Below, piece by piece: positions 45,077 through 54,087 of a stretch of DNA of 64,000 bases (position 1 is the stretch's first letter; the number at the start of each line of letters is the position of its first letter). The stretch is from assembly GCF_014193425.1 (NCBI RefSeq), contig NZ_JACHZG010000001.1:558001-622000 (forward strand). The letters are read 5' to 3'. The translations under genes and the position numbers were made by a program. The notes beneath the pieces are model-generated. The model saw nothing but the letters and a program-made list of their open reading frames with translations. It ran no database searches and was not told the origin of the DNA. This DNA comes from Microlunatus antarcticus. Lineage in GTDB: Bacteria; Actinomycetota; Actinomycetes; Propionibacteriales; Propionibacteriaceae.

Positions 45077-46030
45077 GTGGCGCGCTACCTGCTGAACAAG
45101 CTCTGGCAGTCCCTGGTCACCCTGCTGCTCTCCGCGCTGGTCGTGTTCGTCGGCGTCCGCGCGCTGCCGGGCGACCCGGCCCTCGCCCTGGCCGGCGAGG
45201 AGGCGGACCCGGCGACGCTCGCGGCGACGCGGGCCGACCTGGGGCTCGACCAGCCGGTCGTCGTGCAGTTCTGGCGGTTCCTGGTCAACCTCGCCCACGG
45301 CGACCTCGGCACCTCGATCCGCACCGGCACGCCGGTCACGGACCTGCTCGCCGCGACGCTGCCCGTGACGGTCTGGCTCGCCCTGTACGCCACCGTCCTC
45401 GCGGTGATCATCGGCGTGGCCGGCGGCGCGCTGGCGGCGACCTACCGCGGGCGTTGGCCGGAGTGGCTGGCGAACGGCTTCTCCCTCGCCGGGCTCTCGG
45501 TCCCGCACTTCTGGCTCGGGCTGCTGGCGATCCTCTACCTCGCGGTCTCACTCGGGCTCTTCCCGGCCTCGGGCTACGTGCCCGTCTCCGAGAACCCGCT
45601 GCGCGCGCTCTACTACCTCACGCTGCCCGCGGTCATCCTCGGCACCGGGCTCGCCGCGGTGGTCATGCGCCAGACCCGCTCGTCGATGCTGGAGACGCTC
45701 TCCACCGACTACGTCCGGACGGCGCGGGCGAAGGGGCTGCCTCGCGGCAAGGTGTTGCGCGACTACGCGCTGCGCAACTCCCTGATCGTCGTCGTGACGA
45801 TCATCGGGCTGCAACTGGGCGGTCTGATCTCCGGCGCGGTCGTGACCGAGCGCATCTTCGGGCTGCCCGGCTTCGGCAAGCTGACGCTCGACTCGGTCTT
45901 CAGCCGGGACTACCCGGTCATCCAGGCGGTGGTGGTCGTCGTCACCGCCGCGTACATCCTGATCAACCTGGCGGTGGACGTGCTCTACAGCGTGATCAAC
46001 CCGCGGATCCGCGTCGGAGGGGAGTCCTAG
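45077..46030 (+). CDS. ABC peptide transporter permease (DppB-like)
   Basis: 317 residues, about six membrane helices. LGLDQPVVVQFWRFLVNLAHGDLGTSI is the DppB/OppB N-terminal loop; the EAA-type coupling motif is DYVRTARAKGLPRGKVLRDYALRNSL. GTG start 4 bp after the binding-protein stop, with AGGAGGGC upstream. The stop TAG overlaps the next GTG by one base, so the permeases are coupled. Confidence 0.95.
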   Translation: MARYLLNKLWQSLVTLLLSALVVFVGVRALPGDPALALAGEEADPATLAATRADLGLDQPVVVQFWRFLVNLAHGDLGTSIRTGTPVTDLLAATLPVTVWLALYATVLAVIIGVAGGALAATYRGRWPEWLANGFSLAGLSVPHFWLGLLAILYLAVSLGLFPASGYVPVSENPLRALYYLTLPAVILGTGLAAVVMRQTRSSMLETLSTDYVRTARAKGLPRGKVLRDYALRNSLIVVVTIIGLQLGGLISGAVVTERIFGLPGFGKLTLDSVFSRDYPVIQAVVVVVTAAYILINLAVDVLYSVINPRIRVGGES

Positions 46031-46944
46031 TGGCGATCCAGGTGGTCCCGGCCGAGGCCGTCGCGGCCTCGAGCACGGGCCCGGCCGGACCGGCCGGCCT
46101 CGGCGACGGGCGCCGCCGGGTGCTGCGCAGCCTGCTGCGCAACCCGCTCGGTCTCGTCGGGGGCGGTCTGCTGCTGGTCGTCGTCCTCGTCGCGGTGCTG
46201 GCCCCCGTCCTCGCGCCCTACCCGCCCAGCCAGGTGCACTTCGACACCCCGTTCCAGCGGATCGGCACGGTCGGCTTCTGGCTCGGCAGCGACGACCTCG
46301 GCCGCGACACGCTGTCCCGCGTCATCTACGGCACCCGCGCCTCGCTCGAGGTGGGCGTGCTCTCGGTCGCGCTCGCGATGGTCGTCGGGGTGCCGCTGGG
46401 CCTGGTCTCGGGCTGGTGGCGCACGCTCGACGCCTTCGTCTCCCGGCTGACCGACCTGCTGCTGGCCTTCCCGTTCCTCATCCTCGCGGTCGGTCTGGCC
46501 GCGATCCGCGGGGCGAGCCTCACCAACGCCGCGCTCGCGCTCGGCATCGCCCAGGTGCCGACGATGATCCGCGTCGTGCGGGCGGAGACGCTGCGCTGGC
46601 GGGGGGCCGACTTCGTGTCGTCAGCCCGGGCGATGGACGCCGGCAGCGGCTGGATCCTGTTCCGTCACATCCTGCCGAACTCGGCCTCGGCCGTCATCGT
46701 GCAGGCCACGGTGATCATGCCGGTCGCCATCATCGGGGAGGCGACGCTGTCGTTCCTCGGGCTCGGCATCCGGCCACCCGCCCCGAGCCTGGGGATCATG
46801 CTCTCCGACGCCCAGCAGTACATCTTCCGCGCGCCCTCGGCCGCGGTCATCCCCGGCGTGACGATCGCTCTGATCTGCCTCGCCTTCAACTTCTTCGGCG
46901 ACGCGCTGCGCGACGCCCTCGACCCGAGCACCGCGAGCCGCTGA
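46030..46944 (+). CDS. ABC peptide transporter permease (DppC-like)
   Basis: 304 residues. A variable N-terminus, one helix (PLGLVGGGLLLVVVLVAVLAPVLAPYPP), then HFDTPFQRIGTVGFWLGSDDLGRDTLSRVIYGTRASL, the DppC signature; the coupling loop is DFVSSARAMDAGSGWILFRHILPNS. Five further helices. Pairs with the upstream DppB-like permease. GTG start overlapping the upstream stop; its own TGA overlaps the GGT start. Confidence 0.95.
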   Translation: MAIQVVPAEAVAASSTGPAGPAGLGDGRRRVLRSLLRNPLGLVGGGLLLVVVLVAVLAPVLAPYPPSQVHFDTPFQRIGTVGFWLGSDDLGRDTLSRVIYGTRASLEVGVLSVALAMVVGVPLGLVSGWWRTLDAFVSRLTDLLLAFPFLILAVGLAAIRGASLTNAALALGIAQVPTMIRVVRAETLRWRGADFVSSARAMDAGSGWILFRHILPNSASAVIVQATVIMPVAIIGEATLSFLGLGIRPPAPSLGIMLSDAQQYIFRAPSAAVIPGVTIALICLAFNFFGDALRDALDPSTASR

Positions 46945-48794
46945 TGCCCTCCACGCCCGTCACCTCCGCCTTCTCTTCGGCACCCTTCTCGTCTGCTCCG
47001 CCCGCTCCGCTCACGCGCCCCGACCTGCGCGGCACCTTCGGGATGGTGGCCAGCACGCACTGGCTCGCCAGCGCGACCGGCCAGTCCGTCCTCGAACGCG
47101 GCGGGAACGCCTTCGACGCCGCCGTCGCGGCGGCCTTCGTGCTGCACCTGGTCGAGCCGCACCTCAACGGCCCGGGCGGCGACCTCAGCGCGCTGATCAG
47201 CGTGGCCGGCGACACCGCCGGGCCGCAGGTGCTCGTCGGGCAGGGCCCGGCCCCGGCCGGGGCGAGCGTCGAGCACTACCGCGCCGAGGGCCTCGACCTC
47301 GTCCCCGGGGCGGGGGGCCTCGCGGCCGCGGTGCCCGGCGCGGTGGACGCCTGGCTGCTGCTGCTGCGCGACCACGGGACGTTCGAGCTGGCCGACGTCT
47401 GGTCGTACGTGCTGTCCTACGCCGAGCAGGGGTACCCCCTCGTCGAGCGGGTCGCGGCGACCGTGGCCTCGGTGCGCGAGCTGTTCGAGCGGCACTGGCC
47501 GACCTCGGCGGACTTCTGGCTCGTGGACGGCCAGCCCCGCCCGACGGGCACCCTCATGACCAACCCCGCCTACGCGGCGGTCCTGCGCGGCCTGCTCGAC
47601 GCCGGCTTCGCCGCGAGCGGCCGCGAGGGGCGGATCGAGGCGGCCCGGACCGCGTGGGCGACCGGCGTCGTCCCGCGCGCGGCCAGCGCGCTGCTCGCCC
47701 GCCCGCACCGGCACTCCGACGGCGCCGACCACGCCGGCGTGATCACCCCGGCCGACTTCGCGGCGCACCGCGCGACCTGGGAGCCGGCGGCGACGGCCGA
47801 GTTCCGCGGGTGGACGGTGGCCAAGAACGGGCCCTGGGGCTCCGGGCCCGTCCTGCTCCAGGCGCTGCGCATCCTCGAGGGCTACCCCGACGACGAGCTC
47901 GACCCGCAGACCGTCGTCGGCGCCCACCACCTGATCGAGGCGCTCAAGCTCGCGCTGGCCGACCGCGACGCCTGGTACGGCGACCCCGACCCGGCCGGCG
48001 ACGAGCTGGCCGTGCCGCTCGACGTCCTGCTTTCCGACGCGTACGCCGTCGAGCGTCGCGCGCTGATCGGTGAGCGGGCGTCCGAGCGCCCGACGCCGGG
48101 CGCCGTGCCAGACCGGACCCCGTACCAGGCCCCGCTGCGCGAGGAGTCGCCCGACCCGGACGCCGAGGGCGTGGGGGAGCCGACGGTCGCGAAGAGCGGC
48201 GAGACCCGCGGTGACACCTGCCACGTCGACGTCGTCGACCGCTGGGGCAACCTCGTCTCGGCCACGCCGAGCGGCGGCTGGCTGCAGTCGTCGCCGCACG
48301 TCCCCGAGCTCGGCTTCTGCCTCGGCACCCGTCTGCAGATGACATGGCTCGACGAGGACTCGCCCTCGGCGCTGCGCCCCGGCCGCCGGCCGCGCACCAC
48401 GCTGAGCCCGACCCTGCTGCTGCGCGACGGTGTCGGCGTCTCCGCGCTGGGCACGCCGGGCGGCGACCAGCAGGACCAGTGGCAGCTGGCCTACCTGCTG
48501 CGCACCCTGGTCGGGGGCTGGACGCCGCAGCAGGCGATCGACGCGCCGACCCTGCACACCACGGCCATGGCGGGCTCGTTCTGGCCGCGGCTGTGGGTCC
48601 CGCGCGGCGTCGTCGCGGAGGACCGGCTCGGGACCGAGGTGATCGAGGGCCTGGCCGCGCGCGGCCACGTCGTCACGACGGTGCCCGGCTGGACCCTGGG
48701 CCGGCTGTCGTCGGTGACCCGGGACCCGGCGACCGGCGAGCTCGGCGCAGCGGCGAACCCGCGCGGCGAGCAGGGTTACGCGGTGGGGCGCTGA
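46944..48794 (+). CDS. Gamma-glutamyltransferase-like Ntn hydrolase
   Basis: 616 residues. GMVASTHWLASATGQSVLERGGNAFDAAVAAAFVLHLVEPHLNGPGGD is the GGT N-terminal block. The autocleavage site is GDTCHVDVVDRWGNLVSATPS, where Thr425 would become the N-terminal nucleophile of the small subunit. SALGTPGGDQQ is the later substrate block. I see no signal peptide (N-terminus Ser/Pro/Ala-rich), so it is probably cytoplasmic, unlike most GGTs. It overlaps both the DppC-like and the ATPase genes by single bases, so it is an integral member of the importer operon. It may cleave imported gamma-glutamyl compounds (inference). Confidence 0.92.
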   Translation: MPSTPVTSAFSSAPFSSAPPAPLTRPDLRGTFGMVASTHWLASATGQSVLERGGNAFDAAVAAAFVLHLVEPHLNGPGGDLSALISVAGDTAGPQVLVGQGPAPAGASVEHYRAEGLDLVPGAGGLAAAVPGAVDAWLLLLRDHGTFELADVWSYVLSYAEQGYPLVERVAATVASVRELFERHWPTSADFWLVDGQPRPTGTLMTNPAYAAVLRGLLDAGFAASGREGRIEAARTAWATGVVPRAASALLARPHRHSDGADHAGVITPADFAAHRATWEPAATAEFRGWTVAKNGPWGSGPVLLQALRILEGYPDDELDPQTVVGAHHLIEALKLALADRDAWYGDPDPAGDELAVPLDVLLSDAYAVERRALIGERASERPTPGAVPDRTPYQAPLREESPDPDAEGVGEPTVAKSGETRGDTCHVDVVDRWGNLVSATPSGGWLQSSPHVPELGFCLGTRLQMTWLDEDSPSALRPGRRPRTTLSPTLLLRDGVGVSALGTPGGDQQDQWQLAYLLRTLVGGWTPQQAIDAPTLHTTAMAGSFWPRLWVPRGVVAEDRLGTEVIEGLAARGHVVTTVPGWTLGRLSSVTRDPATGELGAAANPRGEQGYAVGR

Positions 48795-50488
48795 TGAGCG
48801 CCGAGCGCGCGTCCGGGGGTCCCGTGCCCGAGGTTCCCGTGCTCGAGGTGCGCGACCTCGAGGTCGGCTACCGCACCGAGGGCGAGCTGCGCACCGTCCT
48901 GCACGGCGTCTCGTTCATGATCGGCGCCGGCGAACGTCTCGCCGTGGTGGGGGAGTCCGGCTCGGGGAAGTCCACGACCGCCGCCGCGGTCCTCGGGCTG
49001 CTGCCCGGCTCGGGCCGGGTGACGGGCGGGTCGGTTTGGTTCAAGGGCGAGGACATCACGCGCGCCACCGGCCAGCGCCTGCTGCGGCTGCGCGGCCGCG
49101 AGGTCGGGCTCGTGCCGCAGGACCCGATGTCCAACCTCAACCCCGTGCTGCGGGTGGGGCGTCAGATCAGCGAGACCCTTGTCGCGCACGGGCTCGCGAC
49201 CGGCGCGGAGGCCCGGGACCGGGCCGTCGAGCTCATGGGCGAGGCCGGCATCCCCGACGCCGCCCGCCGGGCGCGGCAGTATCCGCACGAGTTCTCCGGC
49301 GGCATGCGGCAGCGCGTGCTGATCGCGATCGGCCTGGCCTGCTCCCCGGAGCTGCTCGTGGCCGACGAGCCGACCTCGGCGCTGGACGTGACGGTGCAGC
49401 GCCAGATCCTCGACCACCTGGAGACGCTCCGCGCCGCCCACGGCACGTCGCTGATGCTCATCACCCACGACCTGGGGCTGGCGGCCGACCGGGCCGACAC
49501 CGTCGTGGTCATGTCGCAGGGCCACGTCGTCGAGGCGGGTCCCACGGCGCAGATCCTGCGCGACCCCCAGCACGAGTACACCCGCCGCCTCGTCGCGGCC
49601 GCCCCGTCGGTGACGTCCGCACGGGCCCGGGCCTCCGTCCGCGCCACGGACCGGCCCGCCGGTCCCGCGTCCGAGTCCGGGTCGCCGGCCGAGGACGTGC
49701 TGCTGGAGGCGGTGGGCCTGACCAAGCGCTACCGGCTCCGCGGCCAGCGCGGTCAGGAGGTCACCGCGCTCGACGACGTCTCGTTCTCCGTGGGCCGGGG
49801 CCGGACGACCGCCGTCGTCGGGGAGTCGGGCTCGGGCAAGACGACCGCGGCGCAGATCGTGCTCGGCCTCGAACGGCCGACCGCCGGCGAGGTCCGCATC
49901 GACGGCGAGGTGGTCGAGACCGCGCGCGGTGCCCGCCGCCGCGCGATCCGGCGGGCCATGCAGCCCGTGTTCCAGGACCCGTACGCCTCGCTCGACCCCA
50001 CGTACTCGATCGAGCACGTCGTCGACGAGCCGCTGCGGGTGGCCCGGGTCGGGGACCGTGCGTCCCGCCGGCGCCGGGTCGGGGAGCTGCTGGACCAGGT
50101 GGCGCTGCCCGGGTCCCTGGCGCAGCGCCGGCCGAACGAGCTCTCGGGCGGCCAGCGGCAGCGCGTCGCGATCGCCCGGGCGCTGGCCCTCGAGCCGCGG
50201 CTGGTGGTGTGCGACGAGGCGGTGTCCGCCCTCGACGTGCTGGTTCAGGAGCAGACCCTCACCCTGCTGGCGGACCTGCAGGACCGGCTCGGCCTGACGT
50301 ACCTCTTCATCACCCACGACCTCGCCGTCGTGCGCCAGCTCGCCGACGAGGTGCTGGTCATGCAGCAGGGCCGGGTCGTCGAGCGGGGCAGCGTCGACGC
50401 CGTGTTCGCCGCCCCGCAGACCGACTACACGCGCAGCCTGCTCGACGCGATCCCCGGGGCCGAGTTCTTCGCGGCGTCCAAGGGCTGA
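48794..50488 (+). CDS. Dual ABC transporter ATPase (DppD-DppF fusion)
   Basis: 564 residues holding two complete nucleotide-binding domains. First: GESGSGKST, QDPMSNLNP, SGGMRQRV and VADEPTSALDVT. Second (from about residue 300): GESGSGKTT, QDPYASLDP, SGGQRQRVAIARAL and VCDEAVSALDVL. The fused pair is common in actinobacterial peptide importers. The second Walker B reads CDEAVSALD rather than CDEPTSALD, a known variant. Last gene of the operon; ATG overlaps the GGT stop. Confidence 0.96.
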   Translation: MSAERASGGPVPEVPVLEVRDLEVGYRTEGELRTVLHGVSFMIGAGERLAVVGESGSGKSTTAAAVLGLLPGSGRVTGGSVWFKGEDITRATGQRLLRLRGREVGLVPQDPMSNLNPVLRVGRQISETLVAHGLATGAEARDRAVELMGEAGIPDAARRARQYPHEFSGGMRQRVLIAIGLACSPELLVADEPTSALDVTVQRQILDHLETLRAAHGTSLMLITHDLGLAADRADTVVVMSQGHVVEAGPTAQILRDPQHEYTRRLVAAAPSVTSARARASVRATDRPAGPASESGSPAEDVLLEAVGLTKRYRLRGQRGQEVTALDDVSFSVGRGRTTAVVGESGSGKTTAAQIVLGLERPTAGEVRIDGEVVETARGARRRAIRRAMQPVFQDPYASLDPTYSIEHVVDEPLRVARVGDRASRRRRVGELLDQVALPGSLAQRRPNELSGGQRQRVAIARALALEPRLVVCDEAVSALDVLVQEQTLTLLADLQDRLGLTYLFITHDLAVVRQLADEVLVMQQGRVVERGSVDAVFAAPQTDYTRSLLDAIPGAEFFAASKG

Positions 50489-50514
50489 CCCGCCCGGGCC
50501 GCTGACCTCAGGGG

Positions 50515-50530
50515 ACGTTCCTCAGAACGT
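50515..50530. terminator. Small hairpin between convergent ABC operon and PspC gene
   Basis: ACGTTC-CTCA-GAACGT overlaps the stop codon of the reverse PspC gene. The stem is only 6 bp, so it is a weak candidate. Confidence 0.3.
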
Positions 50531-50905
50531 GCCGTCCTCGCGCCGCGGCGGGTCGGTCGGGCGCGGTGCCGCGACCGGCTCCTCCCACGGCGCGGGGGCC
50601 GGGGCCTGCGTCGGAGCCTGGGCGCCCGGGGCCTGGGACCACGGCGGGCCGCCGGCGCCCCACACGGGGTCGCCGACCTGGCCCATCGGTGCGGTGGGGG
50701 CGAGGTTCTCCTCGGGCATCAGGAACAGCGCGACGAGGTAGAGGACGACCGGCACGCCGGTGAAGAGCGTGAGGACGACCGTGAGGATCCGGACGAGGGT
50801 CGCGTCCATGTTGAGGTACGAGGCGACCCCGCCGCAGACACCGCCGATGTAGCGGTCGGTGCGGCTGCGGCGGAGCAGCCTGGGGCCGTAGGGCGGCTGG
50901 TTCAT
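50522..50905 (-). CDS. PspC domain protein
   Basis: 127 residues. LLRRSRTDRYIGGVCGGVASYLNMDATLVRILTVVLTLFTGVPVVLYLVALFLMPEE is a full PspC domain with one or two membrane segments. A Pro/Ala-rich C-terminal tail of ~60 residues is probably cytoplasmic and disordered. PspC domains report or modulate membrane stress. It lies 12 bp downstream of the small membrane gene and the PspC-LiaF gene on the same strand, probably one operon. Confidence 0.9.
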   Translation of the reverse strand: MNQPPYGPRLLRRSRTDRYIGGVCGGVASYLNMDATLVRILTVVLTLFTGVPVVLYLVALFLMPEENLAPTAPMGQVGDPVWGAGGPPWSQAPGAQAPTQAPAPAPWEEPVAAPRPTDPPRREDGTF

Positions 50906-50917
50906 GAGGTGCCTTTC

Positions 50918-51094
50918 CTAGGAGCGACGGGACAGGACGAGGCCGGCGACGCCGACCACGACGAGGACGACGGGGGTGACGATCTTGACGAGCCCCCAGC
51001 TGACGGGGGCGACCAGGGCGTCCGCGAGGACCGCGAGGGCCAGGCCGAGGAAGCAGACCCCGGTGACGAGGGCGACGACGTCGTAGCGCTTCAC
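50918..51094 (-). CDS. Small two-helix membrane protein
   Basis: 58 residues: KRYDVVALVTGVCFLGLALAVLADAL, then VSWGLVKIVTPVVLVVVGVAGLVLSRRS. Two hydrophobic helices with a short loop and basic ends. The GTG overlaps the stop of the PspC-LiaF gene by GTGA, which strongly suggests it is translated. No family recognised. It is a candidate accessory membrane component of the envelope-stress module. Confidence 0.72.
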   Translation of the reverse strand: MKRYDVVALVTGVCFLGLALAVLADALVAPVSWGLVKIVTPVVLVVVGVAGLVLSRRS

Positions 51095-52536
51095 GAGCGG
51101 ACCTCGACGACGCCGGTGTCGAGCATCAGGTCGAGGGTGAGCGTGTGCTGCCCTGCGGCCGTCGGCACGAGCACCTTGTCGCCGACCAGCTCGGAGCCGG
51201 ACGCGACGTGGGCGTCGTACGCCTGCACGTCCCCGGTGTCGACGGCGTAGTGGAGGACGACCCCCGTCCCGGGCGGGGTCTGGACCACGATCCGGCCGGT
51301 GTCGACCTGGGCGTGGTAGGCCGCGTCGGACGTCAGTGCGAGCCCGGTCAGGTCCACCTGCAGGTCGCCCACGTCGAGGCGGTCGCCGGCCACCGGGAAC
51401 GCGGCGGCCGAGGTGTAGGCGACCGGGTGGTCGAACAGGCCCGTGGCCGGGGTCGCCGGGCCGGCCGTGGGCCCGGGCAGGCCGGACACGACCACCGTGG
51501 CGAGGGCGAGGAGCACCCCGGCCGGCAGCAGCCCACGGGCACGACCCCAGCGCGTGGCCGCCAGGAGCCCGAGGGCGACGACCGCCAGGCCGACGCCGGC
51601 GTAGACGGCGAGGTCGACGGTGGCGCCGAGCTGGTCGGCGACGCCCAGGCCGAGCCAGGCGAGGCCGAGCGCCAGGACCGTGCCGAGACGCAGGCGGCGG
51701 GCCGCGAGGCTCGTCCCGCGGCGGACCGCCGGCAGGGGTACGGGCTCGGGCTCGGTGTAGAGCCCGACCGGGTCGGCCTCGGCGAGGAACGCCGCCCGCG
51801 CCAGCTCGTCGGCGTCCGGCGGGCGGACCGGGTCCGCCCCGGCGTACGCCTGGGGAGCGGTCGGCACGGGCGTCCAGCCCGTCTCCGGAGCCTGTCCGAG
51901 GGCGGTGTCCTGAGCGTGTCGAAGGGCGGTGTCCTGAGCCAGTCGAAGGGTGGGGAGGGGTTCCGGCGCGGCCGGTCCGGGGCTCCAGACCCCGCTCTGG
52001 ACCTCGCGGACCCGGGTCTGCCAGGCGGCGGCGGCCTGGGTGAAGGGGGTGACGGGACCCGACCAGGGCACGGACGGGGCGGCCGGGGCCAGCGCGGCCG
52101 GGGACCCCGGACCGTAGGCACCGGGCTGACCACGGCCGGCGTCGCGGGCCCGGCGCGCCCGGGGCCGGTGGTAGCCGAACCACCAGAGCGCCGCGAGGGC
52201 GAGCGCGGGGGCGACCCCGAACGGGCTGACCGCGCCGAAGATGCCGAAGGAGATGATGCAGGCGACCACGACGAGGGCGATCCACAGCTCGCGGGGCCAG
52301 CGGGCGGCCGCACCGCCGAGCAGGTCGTCGACCGCGGCGCGCTGCGTGCCGGCGACCGGCAGCAGCAGCCAGGCGGCCAGGTAGAGCACGACGCCGACGC
52401 CGCCGGTGAGCGCCAGCAGCACGAACCCGACGCGGACGAGGACGGGGTCGAGACCCCATCGCTCGGCGACGCCGCCGCAGACGCCGGCCAGCTTGGTGTC
52501 ACCGGCGGAGCGCTGGACCGTGCTGAACGTGGGCAT
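51091..52536 (-). CDS. PspC - LiaF-like membrane stress protein
   Basis: 481 residues. N-terminal PspC domain (about 1-65: AGDTKLAGVCGGVAERWGLDPVLVRVGF...), two more helices near 85-125, a Pro/Ala linker carrying a 24-nt in-frame repeat (residues ~196-219), further helices around 270-350, and a C-terminal beta-helix-like domain (DRLDVGDLQVDLTGL...) resembling the LiaF/YvqF cell-wall-antibiotic response domain. It is divergent from the PspC histidine kinase gene, as in Lia-type modules where LiaF restrains the kinase. The start has CAGGAT 6 nt upstream. Confidence 0.82.
   Translation of the reverse strand: MPTFSTVQRSAGDTKLAGVCGGVAERWGLDPVLVRVGFVLLALTGGVGVVLYLAAWLLLPVAGTQRAAVDDLLGGAAARWPRELWIALVVVACIISFGIFGAVSPFGVAPALALAALWWFGYHRPRARRARDAGRGQPGAYGPGSPAALAPAAPSVPWSGPVTPFTQAAAAWQTRVREVQSGVWSPGPAAPEPLPTLRLAQDTALRHAQDTALGQAPETGWTPVPTAPQAYAGADPVRPPDADELARAAFLAEADPVGLYTEPEPVPLPAVRRGTSLAARRLRLGTVLALGLAWLGLGVADQLGATVDLAVYAGVGLAVVALGLLAATRWGRARGLLPAGVLLALATVVVSGLPGPTAGPATPATGLFDHPVAYTSAAAFPVAGDRLDVGDLQVDLTGLALTSDAAYHAQVDTGRIVVQTPPGTGVVLHYAVDTGDVQAYDAHVASGSELVGDKVLVPTAAGQHTLTLDLMLDTGVVEVRS
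51881..51952 (-). repeat. Three tandem 24-nt units inside the PspC-LiaF gene
   Basis: Units at 51881-51904, 51905-51928 and 51929-51952. On the minus strand each reads close to CCCTTCGAC-N2-GCTCAGGACAC and they encode LRLAQDTA, LRHAQDTA and LGQAPETG in frame. The motif CTTCGACNNGCTCAGGA is one I recognise as recurring between genes in many bacteria, so this may be an insertion of a dispersed repeat into a linker. Confidence 0.7.
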
Positions 52537-52542
52537 GGGTCC

Positions 52543-52548
52543 ATCCTG
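52543..52548 (-). promoter_or_regulatory. Putative -10 box (CAGGAT) of the leaderless PspC-LiaF gene
   Basis: CAGGAT on the minus strand is 6 nt before the ATG. Confidence 0.35.
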
Positions 52549-52710
52549 CCCATCCGGGGGCGCGCTGGGCATCGGGGACGACCCCCGTCCGCCCCGTAGC
52601 CGGCACCCTCGGACCGCCCGTCGCCGTCGTCGGTGGTCCCCGCGTTCCGGGGTCGCTCGGGGACGTCCCTGCTGGTCGCACGCGGGTGCGGGTGGGACCC
52701 TGGAGAGGCC

Positions 52711-54087
52711 ATGACGACACTCGAGCCGGGACGCGCGCCGCAGCAGGTCACCGCTGCCGCCGAGCCGGCACCCGCCTCGTACGCCGCCCGCCCGCCTGCC
52801 CCCGCGACCCCCGGGGCCGGGCTCGAGGCGGGCGCTCCCGCCGCGCCCACCACCCCGCCGGTCCGGCGCGCCGTCCGGGTCAGCGAGGGCGCCGTCCTCG
52901 GCGGGGTCTGCATGGGGCTCGCGCAGTACTTCGGCTGGCCGGTGCTCGTCGTCCGGATCGTCTTCGTCGGGCTGGCCCTGGCCCAGTTCTTCGGGGTGCT
53001 CGCGTACGGGGCCCTCTGGCTCCTGATGCCGGCCGCCACCACCGCCACCGCCCCCGGTCTGGAGTCGGCGACGCGCACGGGTCTGCGGCCCGGGGGCAAG
53101 ACGCGGCGACCGGTGGACTGGGGCACCGTCCTCGCCCTGGCCGCGCTCGGCACGGGGCTGCTGTGGCTCGTGCAGACGAGCGGGCTCGGGGTGTCGCAGC
53201 GGCTCTTCTGGCCGGTCGCGTTCGCCTGCGCCGGCGCCGCCCTCGTGTGGCGCCAGGCCGACACCTCCGCGCAGCAGCGGTGGCGCGCCGAGGCCGGCGG
53301 GCGCGTGTGGCTCGCGCCCCTCGTCGCCCGTGGCGGTTGGCCGGCCCTCGTCCGCGTGATCGTCGGGCTCGGCCTGGTCGGCGCGGCGTTCGGTCTGGTC
53401 GTCGCGCAGTACAACCAGCTCTCCCAGCTCCCGCAGGTCCTGGCCATGACCCTGCTGGCCCTCGCCGGGCTCGCCGTCGTGCTCGCTCCCTGGCTGCACC
53501 GCTCGCGCAGCGCGCTGAACGAGGCCCGGGCCGAGAAGGTGCGCGCCGACGAGCGCGCCGACATGGCCGCCCACCTGCACGACTCCGTGCTCCAGACGCT
53601 CGCGCTCATCCAGCGCCAGGCCGAGGACCCGCGCGCGGTCCAGCAGCTCGCCCGCCGCCAGGAACGCGAGCTCCGCGGCTGGCTCTACGCCGACGACGTC
53701 CCCGAGGCCAGCCTCCGCGCCGCCCTCACCGCGGCCGCCGCCGAGGTCGAGGACGAGCGGGGCGTGCCGGTCGAGGTCGTCATGGTCGGCGACTGCGAGA
53801 CCTCCGACGCCGTCCAGGCCCTGGTCCGGGCCGCCCGCGAGGCGATGGTCAACGCGGCCAAGCACTCGGGGGCGGACAAGATCGACGTCTACGCCGAGGT
53901 CACCGACACCGAGATCGAGGTCTTCGTCCGCGACCGCGGGGCGGGCTTCGACGTCGACGCCGTGGCCGACGACCGCTACGGCGTGCGCGGGAGCATCCTG
54001 AACCGCATGACCCGGCACGGTGGCCGGGCGAGCATCCGTTCCCGGCCCGGGGACGGCACCGAGGTACGACTGGAGGTCACCCGATGA
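52711..54087 (+). CDS. PspC-domain histidine kinase (NarL/Lia family)
   Basis: 458 residues. A Pro/Ala-rich N-terminus, a PspC domain at ~50-110 (VSEGAVLGGVCMGLAQYFGWPVLVVRIVFVGLALAQFFG), about four further helices, a HisKA_3-type dimerisation helix with ERADMAAHLHDSVLQTLALI (His290 phosphoacceptor) and a HATPase domain (REAMVNAAKHSGA, VRDRGAGFD, GSILNRMTRHGG). It senses envelope stress in the Lia/Mac fashion (known family roles). It overlaps the response regulator by ATGA and is divergent from the LiaF-like gene. Confidence 0.95.
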   Translation: MTTLEPGRAPQQVTAAAEPAPASYAARPPAPATPGAGLEAGAPAAPTTPPVRRAVRVSEGAVLGGVCMGLAQYFGWPVLVVRIVFVGLALAQFFGVLAYGALWLLMPAATTATAPGLESATRTGLRPGGKTRRPVDWGTVLALAALGTGLLWLVQTSGLGVSQRLFWPVAFACAGAALVWRQADTSAQQRWRAEAGGRVWLAPLVARGGWPALVRVIVGLGLVGAAFGLVVAQYNQLSQLPQVLAMTLLALAGLAVVLAPWLHRSRSALNEARAEKVRADERADMAAHLHDSVLQTLALIQRQAEDPRAVQQLARRQERELRGWLYADDVPEASLRAALTAAAAEVEDERGVPVEVVMVGDCETSDAVQALVRAAREAMVNAAKHSGADKIDVYAEVTDTEIEVFVRDRGAGFDVDAVADDRYGVRGSILNRMTRHGGRASIRSRPGDGTEVRLEVTR

